From Pseudonocardia acidicola (GTDB lineage Bacteria; Actinomycetota; Actinomycetes; Mycobacteriales; Pseudonocardiaceae), in NCBI RefSeq assembly GCF_012911935.1, contig NZ_JAAXLA010000019.1, positions 36,303 through 100,302 on the forward strand: a stretch of DNA of 64,000 bases. Direction: 5' to 3'. Below, piece after piece: positions 54,714-63,720 of this stretch. The stretch's first letter is position 1, and the number at the start of each line of letters is the position of its first letter. Both the position numbers and the translations under genes were made by a program. The notes beneath the pieces were generated by a model that saw only the letters and a list, made by a program, of their open reading frames with translations, had not been told where the DNA came from and ran no database searches.

Positions 54714-55456
54714 TTCTGGCCCCCCAGCAGGTCGGCGAGATCGGCGACGACGACGTCAGCACCGTGCTCGCGCAGCGCCTCGGCCTGCCCGAGGCGGTCC
54801 ACCCCGATGACGGAGCCGAAGTTCCCCGCACGACCGGCCTGAACCCCGGCCAGCGCATCCTCGAACACCACGGCCACCCCCGGCGCGACCCCGAGGTCGG
54901 CGGCCGCGGCCAGGAAGGTGTCGGGCGCGGGCTTGCCGGGCAGGCCGCGCTCCCTGGCGCTGACGCCGTCGACCCGGTGGTCGATGAGGGCGCTCAGCCC
55001 TGCCACGTCGAGCACGTCGGCGGCGTTCGCCGAGGACGAGACGACGGCGGTGCTCAGGCCGGCGTCGCGGACCGCGTGCAGGTAGCGCACCGAGCCCGGG
55101 TACACCTCGACCCCGTCGGCCTTGATCTTCTGTTGCACCAGGTCGTTCTTGCGGGTGGACAGCGCGTAGACCGTCTCGGCGTCCGGCGGGTCGTCCGGGC
55201 CGCCATCGGGCAGCTCGATCCCCCGCGACCGCAGGAACTCCCGGGTGCCTTCCAGCCGCGGCCGGCCGTCGACGTAGCGGCCGTAATCGGCCGCGACGTC
55301 GAACTCCCGGAACGCGGTCCCCTCGCGCTCTGCGCGAGCACGGAGATACTCGTCGAACATCTGCTTCCACGCGGCGGCGTGCACGCTGGCGGTGTCGGTC
55401 AGGACCCCGTCCAGGTCGAACAAGCAGGCACGCGTGCCCTCGGGCAGCCCCAGCAT
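54710..55456 (-). CDS. HAD-family beta-phosphoglucomutase-like protein
   Basis: A 248-residue HAD protein. Motif I is [18 protein letters not shown] (nucleophile Asp14, acid Asp16), motif II Ser in [12 protein letters not shown], motif III Lys in [11 protein letters not shown], motif [15 protein letters not shown]. The cap domain with a C1 insertion matches beta-phosphoglucomutase, which turns beta-glucose-1-phosphate into glucose-6-phosphate. With GH65 it forms a phosphorolytic disaccharide pathway. Confidence 0.9.
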   Translation of the reverse strand: MLGLPEGTRACLFDLDGVLTDTASVHAAAWKQMFDEYLRARAEREGTAFREFDVAADYGRYVDGRPRLEGTREFLRSRGIELPDGGPDDPPDAETVYALSTRKNDLVQQKIKADGVEVYPGSVRYLHAVRDAGLSTAVVSSSANAADVLDVAGLSALIDHRVDGVSARERGLPGKPAPDTFLAAAADLGVAPGVAVVFEDALAGVQAGRAGNFGSVIGVDRLGQAEALREHGADVVVADLADLLGGQK

Positions 55457-55517
55457 GCGCGCACGGTAGCCGGTGACCGATCGGACCGGCCGGGCAGGAG
55501 TGCGCTGACGCCCCACG

Positions 55518-57098
55518 TCACAGCGTGATACCGGCGACTCCCGTCCGCGCCGCCCGAGCGGGCCCCGCCGGCGCACCGACCTGCAGCCGCACCGGTCCTG
55601 CCGGGCCGTCGTCGGTCACGGTGATCACACAGTCGGTCCCCGTGTCCTCGCCGGTCACCCGCAGGGTGCCGCCCTCGGGACGCGGTTCGATGCGCTGCTG
55701 CACCGCGGCCCGGACGGTGTTCAGCACGACCAGCGGGGTGACCGGGGTCTCGTGCAGCGCCGGGTCGACGGTCACCTCGACCTGCAGGCGGCTCCCGAAG
55801 CGGGCCTGCTCGAGTTGCAGATAGGCGCGCACCGCGGCGAGCTCGTCACCCAGGGTGGTCACGGCGTCGGCGGGCTGGTCGGCGGCGCGGGTGAGGTCGG
55901 CGAAGCCGAGGAGCAACTCGCGGGCCCGGGCCGGGTCGGTGCGCACGAGTGAGGCGATGGTGCTGAGCGAGTTGTAGACGAAGTGCTGTTCGAGCCGGCG
56001 AACGGCGGTGCGGCCGGCCTCGGCGGCGGCCTGCCCGGGCCGTCGCGCCACCTCGGGAGCCGCGGCGGGCGCGGCCGGACCGGGCGGACCGCCGGGGCCC
56101 GCGTCGGCCGCAGGCCGGGCGGAGTCCCCCCGGTACGGACCGTCGTCCGGCCCGTCCTCCCACAGCGCGTCGTCGACCTCGTCCGGGCCGACCAGCCCCA
56201 GCCAGGTGGGCAGCCGCAGCCGCTGGTCCGCGGTCCATGCCGGGAAACGCACCCGGCCGACCAGCCGGGGCACCGCCCAGACCGCGTCGTGCGCGACCGA
56301 GGGCGGCAGCGCACCCGTGAACGGCGAGGCATCGGCCCTCAGGTCACCCAGCAGTTCGGTGACGGGCCGCCGCACGGCACCCGAACCCAGACCGACCCGG
56401 CCGACATAGCGCAGCCCGGCCGGACCGGGCGCCCCGAGCAGCAGCGCGCCGACCGACTCCGGGCGCCGCGGATCGGCCGGGTTCCAGCCGCCGACGACGA
56501 CCTGCCGGGTGCGCTGCAGCGTCACCCGCAGCCAGCTGCGGGACCGCTGCCCGGGCCGGTAGGCCGCGTCGAGCCGCTTCGCGTGCAGCGCGTCGACACC
56601 GAAGCGTTCGGCGGTCTGCAGCACGCCGGGGTCGTCCGCCGGCCACGACGTCGACAGCAGCACGGGCATCTCGGCGAGCCCCAGCCCGTCGACCAGCTCG
56701 CGGCGCCGCGCATAGGGCAGCGCGACGGTCGGCGCACCGTCGAGCCACAGCAGGTCGCTGACGAGGAAGCCGACCGGCACGTCGGCGACCAGCGCCGACG
56801 ACGGCCGCGCGGCGGCGGTGCGGCGCACCAGCAGCCGCCGGTGCCCGATCCCGGCCCCGTCGAAGGCCACCACCGTGCCGTCGAGGATCATCCCGCGGCG
56901 CGGTGCCTTGTCACCCAGCACGGCCAGCTCGGGAAACGCGGACGTGACGGGTCGGCCCTCGGTGGTGAGCAGCCGGACGCGGCCCGGGCGGGCATACGCG
57001 ATGCACCGCAGCCCGTCCCAGGCGAGCTCGACCGCCCATCCGGGCCCGGCGGGCAACTCCCCCTCCGCGGGCTGCATGGCGGGCACGAGATCGGGCAT
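55518..57098 (-). CDS. Pseudo-DNA-ligase (LigD type) fused to a degenerate LytS-type histidine kinase
   Basis: One 526-residue frame. Residues 1-315 align with the LigD-type ATP-dependent ligase: start [18 protein letters not shown], nucleotidyltransferase (about 20-180), then OB-fold ([23 protein letters not shown]). Catalytic motifs are altered: motif I K-x-DG becomes AWDGLR (no Lys), DGE becomes DGT, EGVVAKR becomes DALHAKR, motif V KVK becomes RVT. A Pro/Ala-rich linker (about 320-355) joins a LytS-type kinase: its phospho-His is kept in [19 protein letters not shown], but the N-box is RAAVQQR (no Asn) and the frame ends soon after TDDGPAG, before a G2 box. Third codon positions are GC-rich throughout, so the frame is under selection. 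Start could also be 57113 or 57125. Confidence 0.75.
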   Translation of the reverse strand: MPDLVPAMQPAEGELPAGPGWAVELAWDGLRCIAYARPGRVRLLTTEGRPVTSAFPELAVLGDKAPRRGMILDGTVVAFDGAGIGHRRLLVRRTAAARPSSALVADVPVGFLVSDLLWLDGAPTVALPYARRRELVDGLGLAEMPVLLSTSWPADDPGVLQTAERFGVDALHAKRLDAAYRPGQRSRSWLRVTLQRTRQVVVGGWNPADPRRPESVGALLLGAPGPAGLRYVGRVGLGSGAVRRPVTELLGDLRADASPFTGALPPSVAHDAVWAVPRLVGRVRFPAWTADQRLRLPTWLGLVGPDEVDDALWEDGPDDGPYRGDSARPAADAGPGGPPGPAAPAAAPEVARRPGQAAAEAGRTAVRRLEQHFVYNSLSTIASLVRTDPARARELLLGFADLTRAADQPADAVTTLGDELAAVRAYLQLEQARFGSRLQVEVTVDPALHETPVTPLVVLNTVRAAVQQRIEPRPEGGTLRVTGEDTGTDCVITVTDDGPAGPVRLQVGAPAGPARAARTGVAGITL

Positions 57099-57233
57099 TC
57101 CACCCGAAGACACCCGGCCTTTCACACGTTCAGCGTAGTCGGCGTCCGTCCGTTCGTTCCCGATCGGACTGGTGTGCGGTGGCCCCGGACCCGCCGAACG
57201 GCCCGATCCGCATGACGGCCGGTACCGGCCGCG

Positions 57234-57905
57234 TCATCGGCTGCCAGCCGGCACTCGGCCGGCCACCCGTTCGGTGAACCGGTCGAGCAGTGCGCGGACG
57301 GCCCGCTTCCCCGGATCCGGATCGACCGGGCCCTCGGGTTCCAGTCCGCGGGCGACGAGGTCGGTGAGCACCCGGAGGGTGTCCTCGGTGCGCGCGGCCT
57401 GCTGCGCTCCCGGGCGCCGCGCGAGCGCGATCATCCCGGTCGCGAGGGCGCCCAGGACGTGCTGCACGGCCCCGGCGTCCAGTCCCGGCCGCAGCAGCCC
57501 GGCGTCGTCGAGGGTCCGCAGCACCTCGCGCGGCCACTCCTCCTGCGAGTCCCCGGCGCCCCGCCCGAGGACGAGCGTCCCGAGCACCCCGGCATCGCGG
57601 GCGTAGAGCGCGCAGAGCAGCGGCTCGTCGAGCACGGCGCACAGGGCGTGCCGGTAGAGCACCGAGAGTCGCCCGCCGTCCGGATCGGCCTCGACCGCGT
57701 CGCGTACCCGGGCGAGCAGCCGCAGGGATCGGTCCCGCAGCAGCGCGTCGAGCAGGTCGTCCTTGCTCGCGAACTCGCGGTAGACGCTGCCCTTGGCCAC
57801 CCCGGCCGCCTCGGCGACGTCGGCGACCGCGGTCTTGGCGAAGCCCCGTCGGGCGACGAGCTCGGCGGCCACCTCCAGGAGCAGGTCCCTGCGTCCGGCC
57901 ACCAT
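57234..57905 (-). CDS. TetR-family transcriptional regulator
   Basis: A 223-residue TetR regulator. The HTH is ADVAEAAGVAKGSVYREFASKDDLLDALL, the start RRDLLLEVAAELVARRGFAKTAV; the rest is the helical ligand domain. Divergent from the DUF3516 helicase, sharing a promoter region with a perfect 8-bp-arm palindrome. Autoregulation and control of the helicase are the natural expectation. Ligand unknown. Confidence 0.9.
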   Translation of the reverse strand: MVAGRRDLLLEVAAELVARRGFAKTAVADVAEAAGVAKGSVYREFASKDDLLDALLRDRSLRLLARVRDAVEADPDGGRLSVLYRHALCAVLDEPLLCALYARDAGVLGTLVLGRGAGDSQEEWPREVLRTLDDAGLLRPGLDAGAVQHVLGALATGMIALARRPGAQQAARTEDTLRVLTDLVARGLEPEGPVDPDPGKRAVRALLDRFTERVAGRVPAGSR

Positions 57906-57929
57906 GTGCGCGCCCTTCGATGTCGATCT

Positions 57930-57959
57930 CCGTGACCAATGCGACGATATCGGTCACGG
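57930..57959. promoter_or_regulatory. TetR operator candidate
   Basis: CCGTGACC (57930-57937) and GGTCACGG (57952-57959) form a 30-bp dyad with a 14-bp centre, 25 bp upstream of the tetR ATG and overlapping the promoter space of the helicase, whose -10 is TACACT (57962-57967). Confidence 0.75.
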
Positions 57960-58042
57960 CGTACACTGGACTACGTTACCGAACCGGGAAGCAGACACCC
58001 GGGCCGCAGCGGCGGTCGGTGACCCGGGACGATCAGGAGACC

Positions 58043-60562
58043 ATGACCCTCACCGAACGGCTGCCGACCGGCTCCACCGACCCCGACGCGCTCGTCGAGG
58101 CCTTCACCGAGTGGGCCTTCGAGGAACAGGGACTGTCCCTGTACCCGGCCCAGGAGGAGGCGCTGCTCGAGATCGTCACCGGCGGCAACGTCATCCTGTC
58201 GACCCCCACCGGGTCCGGGAAGTCGCTGGTGGCCATCGGGGCGCACGCGGCCGCGCTGGCCCGCGGCGAGCGGACCTTCTACACCGCACCCATCAAGGCG
58301 CTGGTCAGCGAGAAGTTCTTCGCGCTGTGCGAGGTGTTCGGCGCGGACAAGGTCGGCATGCTCACCGGCGACGCCGCCGTGAACGAGCAGGCGCCGATCA
58401 TCTGCTGCACCGCGGAGATCCTCGCGAACATCGCGCTGCGCTCAGGCCCGACCGCCGACGTCGGCAGCGTCGTGATGGACGAGTTCCACTTCTACTCCGA
58501 CCCCGATCGCGGCTGGGCCTGGCAGGTCCCGCTCATCGAGCTGCCGCAGGCCCAGTTCCTGCTCATGTCGGCCACGCTGGGCGACGTCACGTTCTTCCGC
58601 GACGACCTGACCCGGCGCACCGGCCGGCCCACCGCGGTGATCACCTCCGCCGAACGGCCGGTCCCGCTGCACTACCGCTACGTCTTCACCCCGCTGCACG
58701 AGACGATCACCGAGCTGCTCGAGACCCACGAGGCGCCGGTCTACGTCGTGCACTTCACCCAGGCCGCGGCGATCGAGCGGGCCCAGTCGCTGATGAGCGT
58801 GAACGTCTCGTCCAAGGAGGACAAGGCGGCGATCGCCGAGCTGATCGGCAACTTCCGGTTCACCGCCGGCTTCGGCAAGACGCTGTCCCGGCTGGTCCGG
58901 CACGGCATCGGCGTGCACCACGCCGGGATGCTGCCGCGCTACCGCCGGCTCGTGGAGACCCTCGCCCAGGCCGGCCTGCTCAAGGTCATCTGCGGCACCG
59001 ACACCCTCGGCGTCGGGATCAACGTCCCGATCCGCACCGTGCTGTTCACCGCTCTGTCCAAGTACGACGGCGTGCGCACCCGCGGCCTGAAGGCCCGGGA
59101 GTTCCACCAGATCGCCGGGCGGGCCGGCCGCGCCGGCTACGACACCGTCGGCACTGTGGTGGCCGAGGCCCCCGACCACGAGGTGGAGAACGCCCGGCTG
59201 CTCGCGAAAGCCGGCGACGACCCGAAGAAGCGCAAGCGGATCGTGCGCAAGCAGCCGCCGGAGGGCTTCGTCGGCTGGAGCGAGAAGGGTTTCGAGAAGC
59301 TCACCGTCGCCCAGCCCGAGCCGCTGACCAGCCAGTTCGCCGTGACCCACGCGATGCTGCTCAACGTCATCTCCCGGCCCGGCGACGCGTTCACCGCGAT
59401 GCGCCACCTGCTGGAGGACAACCACGAGCCGCGGCCCGCGCAGCGCAAGCACATCCTGCGCGCGATCGCGATCTACCGCGCGCTGCGCAACGCCGGTGTC
59501 GTCGAGGAGCTGCCCGCGCCCGACGCGGAGAGCCGCCGGGTCCGGCTGGTCGGCGACCTGCAGCTCGACTTCGCGCTCAACCAGCCGCTGTCGCCGTTCG
59601 CGCTGGCCGCCGTCGAGCTGCTGGACCGGGAGTCGCCGGGCTACGCCATGGACGTGCTGTCGGTGATCGAGGCGACGCTCGACGATCCGCGCCAGGTGCT
59701 GCACGCGCAGGAGAACAAGGCGCGCGGTGAGGCGGTCGCGGCGATGAAGGCCGAGGGGATCGAGTACGAGGAGCGGATGGCGCTGCTCGAGGACGTCACG
59801 TACCCGAAGCCGCTCGCCGAGCTGCTGGAGGCGGCGCTGGAGACCTACCGGCGCGGCCACCCGTGGGTCTCCGACGCGCGGCTCTCGCCCAAGTCGGTCG
59901 TGCGGGACATGTCCGAGAAGGCGATGACCTTCGTCGAGTACATCTCGCACTACCAACTGGCCCGGTCCGAGGGCCTGGTGCTGCGCTACCTCGCCGACAC
60001 CTACCGGGCGCTGCGCCAGACCGTGCCGGACGAGGCGAAGACCGAGGAGCTCAGCGACCTCATCGAGTGGCTGGGCGAGCTGGTCCGCCAGGTCGACTCC
60101 AGCCTGATCGACGAGTGGGAGAAGCTCGCGGCCGGAGTGGACAGCGGCGCCGACGTCGCTCCCCCGCCGGTCGACCAGCTACCGGCCGGGGTCACGTCGA
60201 ACAAGCGGGCCTTCCGGGTCCTGGTGCGCAACGCGATGTTCCGCCGCGTCGAGCTGGCCGCGCTGCGCCGCTGGGATCTGCTCGGCGAGCTCGACGCCGA
60301 CGCCGGCTGGGACGCGGCGGCATGGCGCGAGGCGTTCGAGCCGTACTTCGAGCTGCACGACGAGATCGGCATCGGCCCGGACGCCCGGGGCCCGCAGCTG
60401 ATCGACATCGAGGAGCAGCCCGAGCGCTGGATCGTCCGGCAGGTCCTCGACGACCCGGCCGGCGACCGGGACTGGGCCATCACCGCCGAGATCGACCTGA
60501 CCGCCTCCGACGAGGAGGGCACCGCGGTCGTGTGGGTCACCGGCGTCTCCGACACGGTCTGA
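58043..60562 (+). CDS. DUF3516 DEAD/DEAH-box helicase
   Basis: An 839-residue Ski2-like helicase. Motif I STPTGSGKS (about 52-60), Ia FYTAPIKALVSEKFF, II VMDEFHFYSDPDRGW, III LMSATLGDVTFFRDDLT, VI HQIAGRAGRAGYD; the C-terminal half is DUF3516. The DEFH box and YxAPxxALV lead fit the Ski2/Brr2 group, implying RNA or DNA unwinding; the exact role in actinobacteria is unknown. A CAGGAGACC sequence precedes the ATG. A hairpin follows the stop. Confidence 0.9.
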   Translation: MTLTERLPTGSTDPDALVEAFTEWAFEEQGLSLYPAQEEALLEIVTGGNVILSTPTGSGKSLVAIGAHAAALARGERTFYTAPIKALVSEKFFALCEVFGADKVGMLTGDAAVNEQAPIICCTAEILANIALRSGPTADVGSVVMDEFHFYSDPDRGWAWQVPLIELPQAQFLLMSATLGDVTFFRDDLTRRTGRPTAVITSAERPVPLHYRYVFTPLHETITELLETHEAPVYVVHFTQAAAIERAQSLMSVNVSSKEDKAAIAELIGNFRFTAGFGKTLSRLVRHGIGVHHAGMLPRYRRLVETLAQAGLLKVICGTDTLGVGINVPIRTVLFTALSKYDGVRTRGLKAREFHQIAGRAGRAGYDTVGTVVAEAPDHEVENARLLAKAGDDPKKRKRIVRKQPPEGFVGWSEKGFEKLTVAQPEPLTSQFAVTHAMLLNVISRPGDAFTAMRHLLEDNHEPRPAQRKHILRAIAIYRALRNAGVVEELPAPDAESRRVRLVGDLQLDFALNQPLSPFALAAVELLDRESPGYAMDVLSVIEATLDDPRQVLHAQENKARGEAVAAMKAEGIEYEERMALLEDVTYPKPLAELLEAALETYRRGHPWVSDARLSPKSVVRDMSEKAMTFVEYISHYQLARSEGLVLRYLADTYRALRQTVPDEAKTEELSDLIEWLGELVRQVDSSLIDEWEKLAAGVDSGADVAPPPVDQLPAGVTSNKRAFRVLVRNAMFRRVELAALRRWDLLGELDADAGWDAAAWREAFEPYFELHDEIGIGPDARGPQLIDIEEQPERWIVRQVLDDPAGDRDWAITAEIDLTASDEEGTAVVWVTGVSDTV

Positions 60563-60579
60563 GCCCGGGCGTTCCTCCC

Positions 60580-60603
60580 CGCCCGCACGGCGACGTGCGG
60601 GCG
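60580..60603 (+). terminator. Terminator after the DUF3516 helicase
   Basis: CGCCCGCACG pairs with CGTGCGGGCG (60580-60589 and 60594-60603) around a GCGA tetraloop, 18 bp past the stop codon. Confidence 0.75.
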
Positions 60604-60661
60604 TCTCTGCCCAGGTCGATCCACGCCGCGAATCCCGCGTCACCGCGGCGTGGTTGATGAT

Positions 60662-60706
60662 GTCAACGCATGATTGACGAAATGAAGCCGTCAATCTATG
60701 GTTGAC
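60662..60706 (+). promoter_or_regulatory. Double-dyad promoter element, copy B
   Basis: Dyads GTCAACGCATGATTGAC (60662-60678) and GTCAATCTATGGTTGAC (60690-60706), then an ATG three bases later at 60709. TTGACG (60674-60679), 17-nt spacer and TATGGT (60697-60702) form the promoter, so the ATG of the next gene falls at the expected transcription start. The element repeats copies A (2132) and C (61465). Confidence 0.8.
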
Positions 60707-60708
60707 GA

Positions 60709-61101
60709 ATGAAGTACGACGAGGCGCAGCGCTGGCTCGAGAACGCCGGCCTGGCCACGACCAGCGGGAACCCGTCGATCGTCGGCCAGCTCGACGCGCT
60801 CAAGGAGCTCGGCAAGAACGGCGCGTTGACGAAGAACGGGGCAGCCACCTGGTACGCCCTGGTCCAGGAGATGCGCCGGCTGGCCGACTACTACGAGCGC
60901 GATCTCATCCGTCAGCTGCGCAAGGACGGGATGACCTGGGCCCAGGTCGCGGAGACCGTCCAGGCCCAGCTCAGCAGCCGCCAGGCGGCGCAGGGCAAGT
61001 GGAAGCGGCTCATCGACCCCGGACGGCGCACCACGACCGGGGACATGCAGCGTGGTGGCCGCCGCAAGCAGACCGACGCCGGCGGCGACGCGCAGGGCTA
61101 G
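60709..61101 (+). CDS. HTH-like small protein, putative regulator of the double-dyad element
   Basis: A 130-residue protein. The middle segment ADYYERDLIRQLRKDGMTWAQVAETV then SSRQAAQGKWKRLID has the helix-turn-helix pattern of sigma-region-4-like actinobacterial DNA-binding proteins (MTWAQVAETV / SSRQAAQGKW). The N-terminal half is helical, the C-terminus basic and disordered (GRRTTTGDMQRGGRRKQ). It is read from an ATG at the double-dyad promoter, so it may bind that element and control itself. Family not named. Confidence 0.65.
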   Translation: MKYDEAQRWLENAGLATTSGNPSIVGQLDALKELGKNGALTKNGAATWYALVQEMRRLADYYERDLIRQLRKDGMTWAQVAETVQAQLSSRQAAQGKWKRLIDPGRRTTTGDMQRGGRRKQTDAGGDAQG

Positions 61102-61464
61102 GCAGGCCGTGCCCACCGGGACCGGCCGCCCGAACCGCAACCCGCCCGCGACCCCGCACACCGTCCGGCCGTCCCCGGCGGGGGCAGGCGACCACGCGTG
61201 ATCGGCCGTCCCCGGCGCCGATCGGACGCCCCGATCACCAGCGTCTCCGGGCCGCGGCCGGGCGCCCCGCTCGCCGGAGATCGGTCCGGGGGCCCCGCGA
61301 GACGCCGGCCGCCTCCCCCATCGCTCGCGCCCGCGCCGCTCACCGATTCACGGCCCCGCCACCCGCGCTGGCCCGGATGACCGGCCCCGGGTCCCGGATC
61401 GGCCGCAGCTGCCGACGCCCACTGCCCTGACTGCCACGCGCGGACGGACGAGCGCGCACGTCGC
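61102..61464. other. Intergenic region, no supported gene
   Basis: About 360 bp between the HTH protein and copy C of the double-dyad element. GC-rich, with only weak inverted repeats (for example GTGATCGG near 61198 and CCGATCAC near 61231). Open frames have no start signals or domains. Confidence 0.4.
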
Positions 61465-61509
61465 GTCAACGATCGATTGACATCGTAGGAGCGTCAATGT
61501 ATCGCTGAC
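61465..61509 (+). promoter_or_regulatory. Double-dyad promoter element, copy C
   Basis: Dyads GTCAACGATCGATTGAC (61465-61481) and GTCAATGTATCGCTGAC (61493-61509, one arm imperfect), then an ATG three bases later at 61512. TTGACA (61477-61482) is a perfect -35, with TATCGC at 61500. Same geometry as copies A and B. Confidence 0.75.
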
Positions 61510-61599
61510 ACATGGGCGACCAGGTCGCGGCACACGCCGCGCCGCGCAGGTGTCGGGGGTCACTGCTAGATCTCTGCCGTCGACGAGAGGAGACGGCCA

Positions 61600-62000
61600 T
61601 GAAGGTCCTGGTGGCGACCGCGCGGACGCAGGGTGCCCGGGCAGGTGACTACCACTGGTGTGTCGAGGGCGAGTTGGTACGGATCGGGGAGATCTGCGCA
61701 CTCGACCGGGCGGACCCGGGCGGCGGCTGCGGCTGCGGACGCGCGTTCGCCGGACTGAACTCCCACCGCGCGACCACCACGGCCCGGGTCGCGGAGGTCC
61801 CGCTGTCCTACCCCGACTACGTGGAGGCGATCCGGTCGAGCCTGCAACAGCAGGGCTACGAGCCGTGCGACGACTGCGCCGACGAGGAGGCCGACGAGCT
61901 CGCCGAACTGGTGGCCGACTGGCCCGTCGGCACGATCGTCGGACGCCGGCTCGCCGAGCTGTGGGTGCGGGAGCTGCCCACCGCCGAGCCCTCGGGTTAA
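61600..62000 (+). CDS. Conserved small protein with Cys-rich motifs (unknown function)
   Basis: A 133-residue protein: KVLVATARTQGARAGDYHWCVEGELVRIGEIC, GGGCGCGRAFAGLNSHRATTTARV, and YEPCDDCADEE. The Cys pairs suggest metal binding or structural disulfides. It looks like a conserved actinobacterial family; I do not know its function. The ATG at 61600 has a GAGAGGAGACGG ribosome-binding site. An in-frame ATG at 61512, exactly at the double-dyad transcription start, would add 29 residues, so leaderless and RBS-started forms could both exist. Its stop overlaps the convergent acyl-CoA dehydrogenase stop by four bases. Confidence 0.7.
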
Positions 62001-63238
62001 CCCAGCGGGCTGCGCGGCAGCAGCCGGTCGGCCACGATCTTCATCTGGATCTCGCTGGTCCCCTCGAAGATCGTCGTCAGCCGGGCGTCGCGCCAGTGCC
62101 GCTCGACCCGGTGCTCGGTGGTGTAGCCGTTGCCGCCGTGCAGCTGGATGCCATCGCCGGTCACCTCGGCCGCCATCTCGGTGGCCAGCAGCTTCACCAT
62201 CGCGGCCTCCCGTTCGCAGGGCTGCCCGAGATCGATCAGGTGCGCCACGTGCTGGTAGAACGCCCGCGCCTGCTCCACCCGGGCGGCCATGGTGGCCAGC
62301 TTGAACCGCACGGCCTGGAAGTCGCCGATAGGGTGCTCGAACTGCCGGCGTTCCTGCAGGTAGACGATGGAGTCCTCGACCGCGGCGCGGGCCAGGCCGA
62401 CCGCCCGGGCGGCGGTGTGCACCCGGGCGATGTTGAGCCACTGCTGAGTGGAGGCGAACGCGCCCTCGTCGGCGTTCTCGCCGCCCAGCTGGTTGGCCAC
62501 CGGCACCCGCAGCCCGTCGAACTCCAGGTCCCAGGTGACGAACCCGTGGTAGCCGATCTTGTCGATGGGCCGGCCGGTGAGGCCCTCGGGGAAGCTGTCG
62601 CGCTGCTTCTCCACGAGCAGCGTCGCCAGCCCGGCCGAGCGGCGCTCGTCCGGGCCCGGGTCGGCGGTGCGCACCAGCACCTGGATGAAGTCGGCGGCCT
62701 TGGCGTTGCCGGTCCAGCGCTTGCGGCCGGTGAGCACGAACGCGTCACCGTCCCGCTCGGCCCGGGTCGCCACCCCGGCCAGGTCGGAGCCGGCGTCGGG
62801 CTCGGACAGCGCGATCGCGCCGATCCACTCCCCCCGGGCGCTGCGGCGCAGCAGCTCGTGGCGGCGGGCCTCGTCGGCGACTCCGGTACCCGCGCCCTGC
62901 GCCCGGGCGATGATGCTGGCGACGCTCATCCAGGCCCTGGCGAGCTCCTCGGCGACCATGCAGTACTCGAACGCGCCGAGTCCCAGCCCGCCGTGCTCGG
63001 TGGGCACGGTGATACCGAAGTAGCCCTCGGCGGCCATCTCCTCGAGCAGCCATCGCGGGATCTCGCCCTTGACCGGGTCCAGCTCGTTGGCGACCGGCAG
63101 CACCCGTTCCGCCGCGAACCGGCGGGCCTGCGCCTGCAGCCTCTCGCGCTCCGGGGAGTGGTACGGCGGGGGCACCACGGGAATCGGCGGCGGCATCAGG
63201 TCGGCGGGATCCGGCGACGGCGCAGACGTCTCTGTCAC
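61997..63238 (-). CDS. Acyl-CoA dehydrogenase
   Basis: A 413-residue flavoenzyme. The FAD-binding middle domain has IALSEPDAGSDLAGV and RKRWTGNAKAADF; the C-terminal helical domain has the catalytic Glu in TIFEGTSEIQMKIVADRLL, and GIQLHGGNGYTTEHRVERHWRDARL. Chain-length preference unknown; isobutyryl or short-chain substrates are possible. Monocistronic as far as visible. Confidence 0.93.
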   Translation of the reverse strand: MTETSAPSPDPADLMPPPIPVVPPPYHSPERERLQAQARRFAAERVLPVANELDPVKGEIPRWLLEEMAAEGYFGITVPTEHGGLGLGAFEYCMVAEELARAWMSVASIIARAQGAGTGVADEARRHELLRRSARGEWIGAIALSEPDAGSDLAGVATRAERDGDAFVLTGRKRWTGNAKAADFIQVLVRTADPGPDERRSAGLATLLVEKQRDSFPEGLTGRPIDKIGYHGFVTWDLEFDGLRVPVANQLGGENADEGAFASTQQWLNIARVHTAARAVGLARAAVEDSIVYLQERRQFEHPIGDFQAVRFKLATMAARVEQARAFYQHVAHLIDLGQPCEREAAMVKLLATEMAAEVTGDGIQLHGGNGYTTEHRVERHWRDARLTTIFEGTSEIQMKIVADRLLPRSPLG

Positions 63239-63311
63239 GGTGATGTTGTGCCACAGCCGGACCCGCGCCGCACCGCAGGACCGGCAACATCACTCCCCGG
63301 CGGGGCCGGGA

Positions 63312-63713
63312 TCAGAGCCGGCGCAGCCCGCTCAGCACCCGTTCCATCAGCGCGAGGTCCGGCCCGGCGGCGCCGGTCGTGCGGTGCACGACGAGCGCGT
63401 CGGCCACCGCGAGGTCGCCGACGATCACCCGCCCCACCCCCAGTGGGACGCGGGAGAGCGCAGCCACCTCGGCGACGGACCGCGGTTGCAGGCACAACTC
63501 GAGGACGCCGCGGTGCTCCTCGAGGTCCGGCCGGTGCAGCGCCGCCGGGACCGTCGACACCAGCGTCTCGATGCCCAGCTCGTAGCGGGAGCGGGTCCGG
63601 CCCTTGGTGAACACGTAGGGCCGGACGAACGCCGAGCGATTCTCCTCCTCGAAGGGATCCTCGAAGACCGCACCGATCAGACCGAGCTCCTGCTCGTCAT
63701 CCGCCGGCGTCAT
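63312..63713 (-). CDS. DUF742 (CvnC-like) protein, orphan
   Basis: About 133 residues with the DUF742 pattern: FVRPYVFTKGRTRSRYELGIETLVST, LEEHRGVLELCLQPRSVAEVAALSRVPLGVGRVIVGDLAVADAL. In streptomycetes such proteins are encoded in conservons (kinase-roadblock-DUF742-GTPase). Here neither the roadblock nor the small GTPase gene flanks it, so it is an orphan or a broken conservon. The ATG at 63713 lacks a good ribosome-binding site. Confidence 0.75.
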   Translation of the reverse strand: MTPADDEQELGLIGAVFEDPFEEENRSAFVRPYVFTKGRTRSRYELGIETLVSTVPAALHRPDLEEHRGVLELCLQPRSVAEVAALSRVPLGVGRVIVGDLAVADALVVHRTTGAAGPDLALMERVLSGLRRL

Positions 63714-63720
63714 GAGCAAC

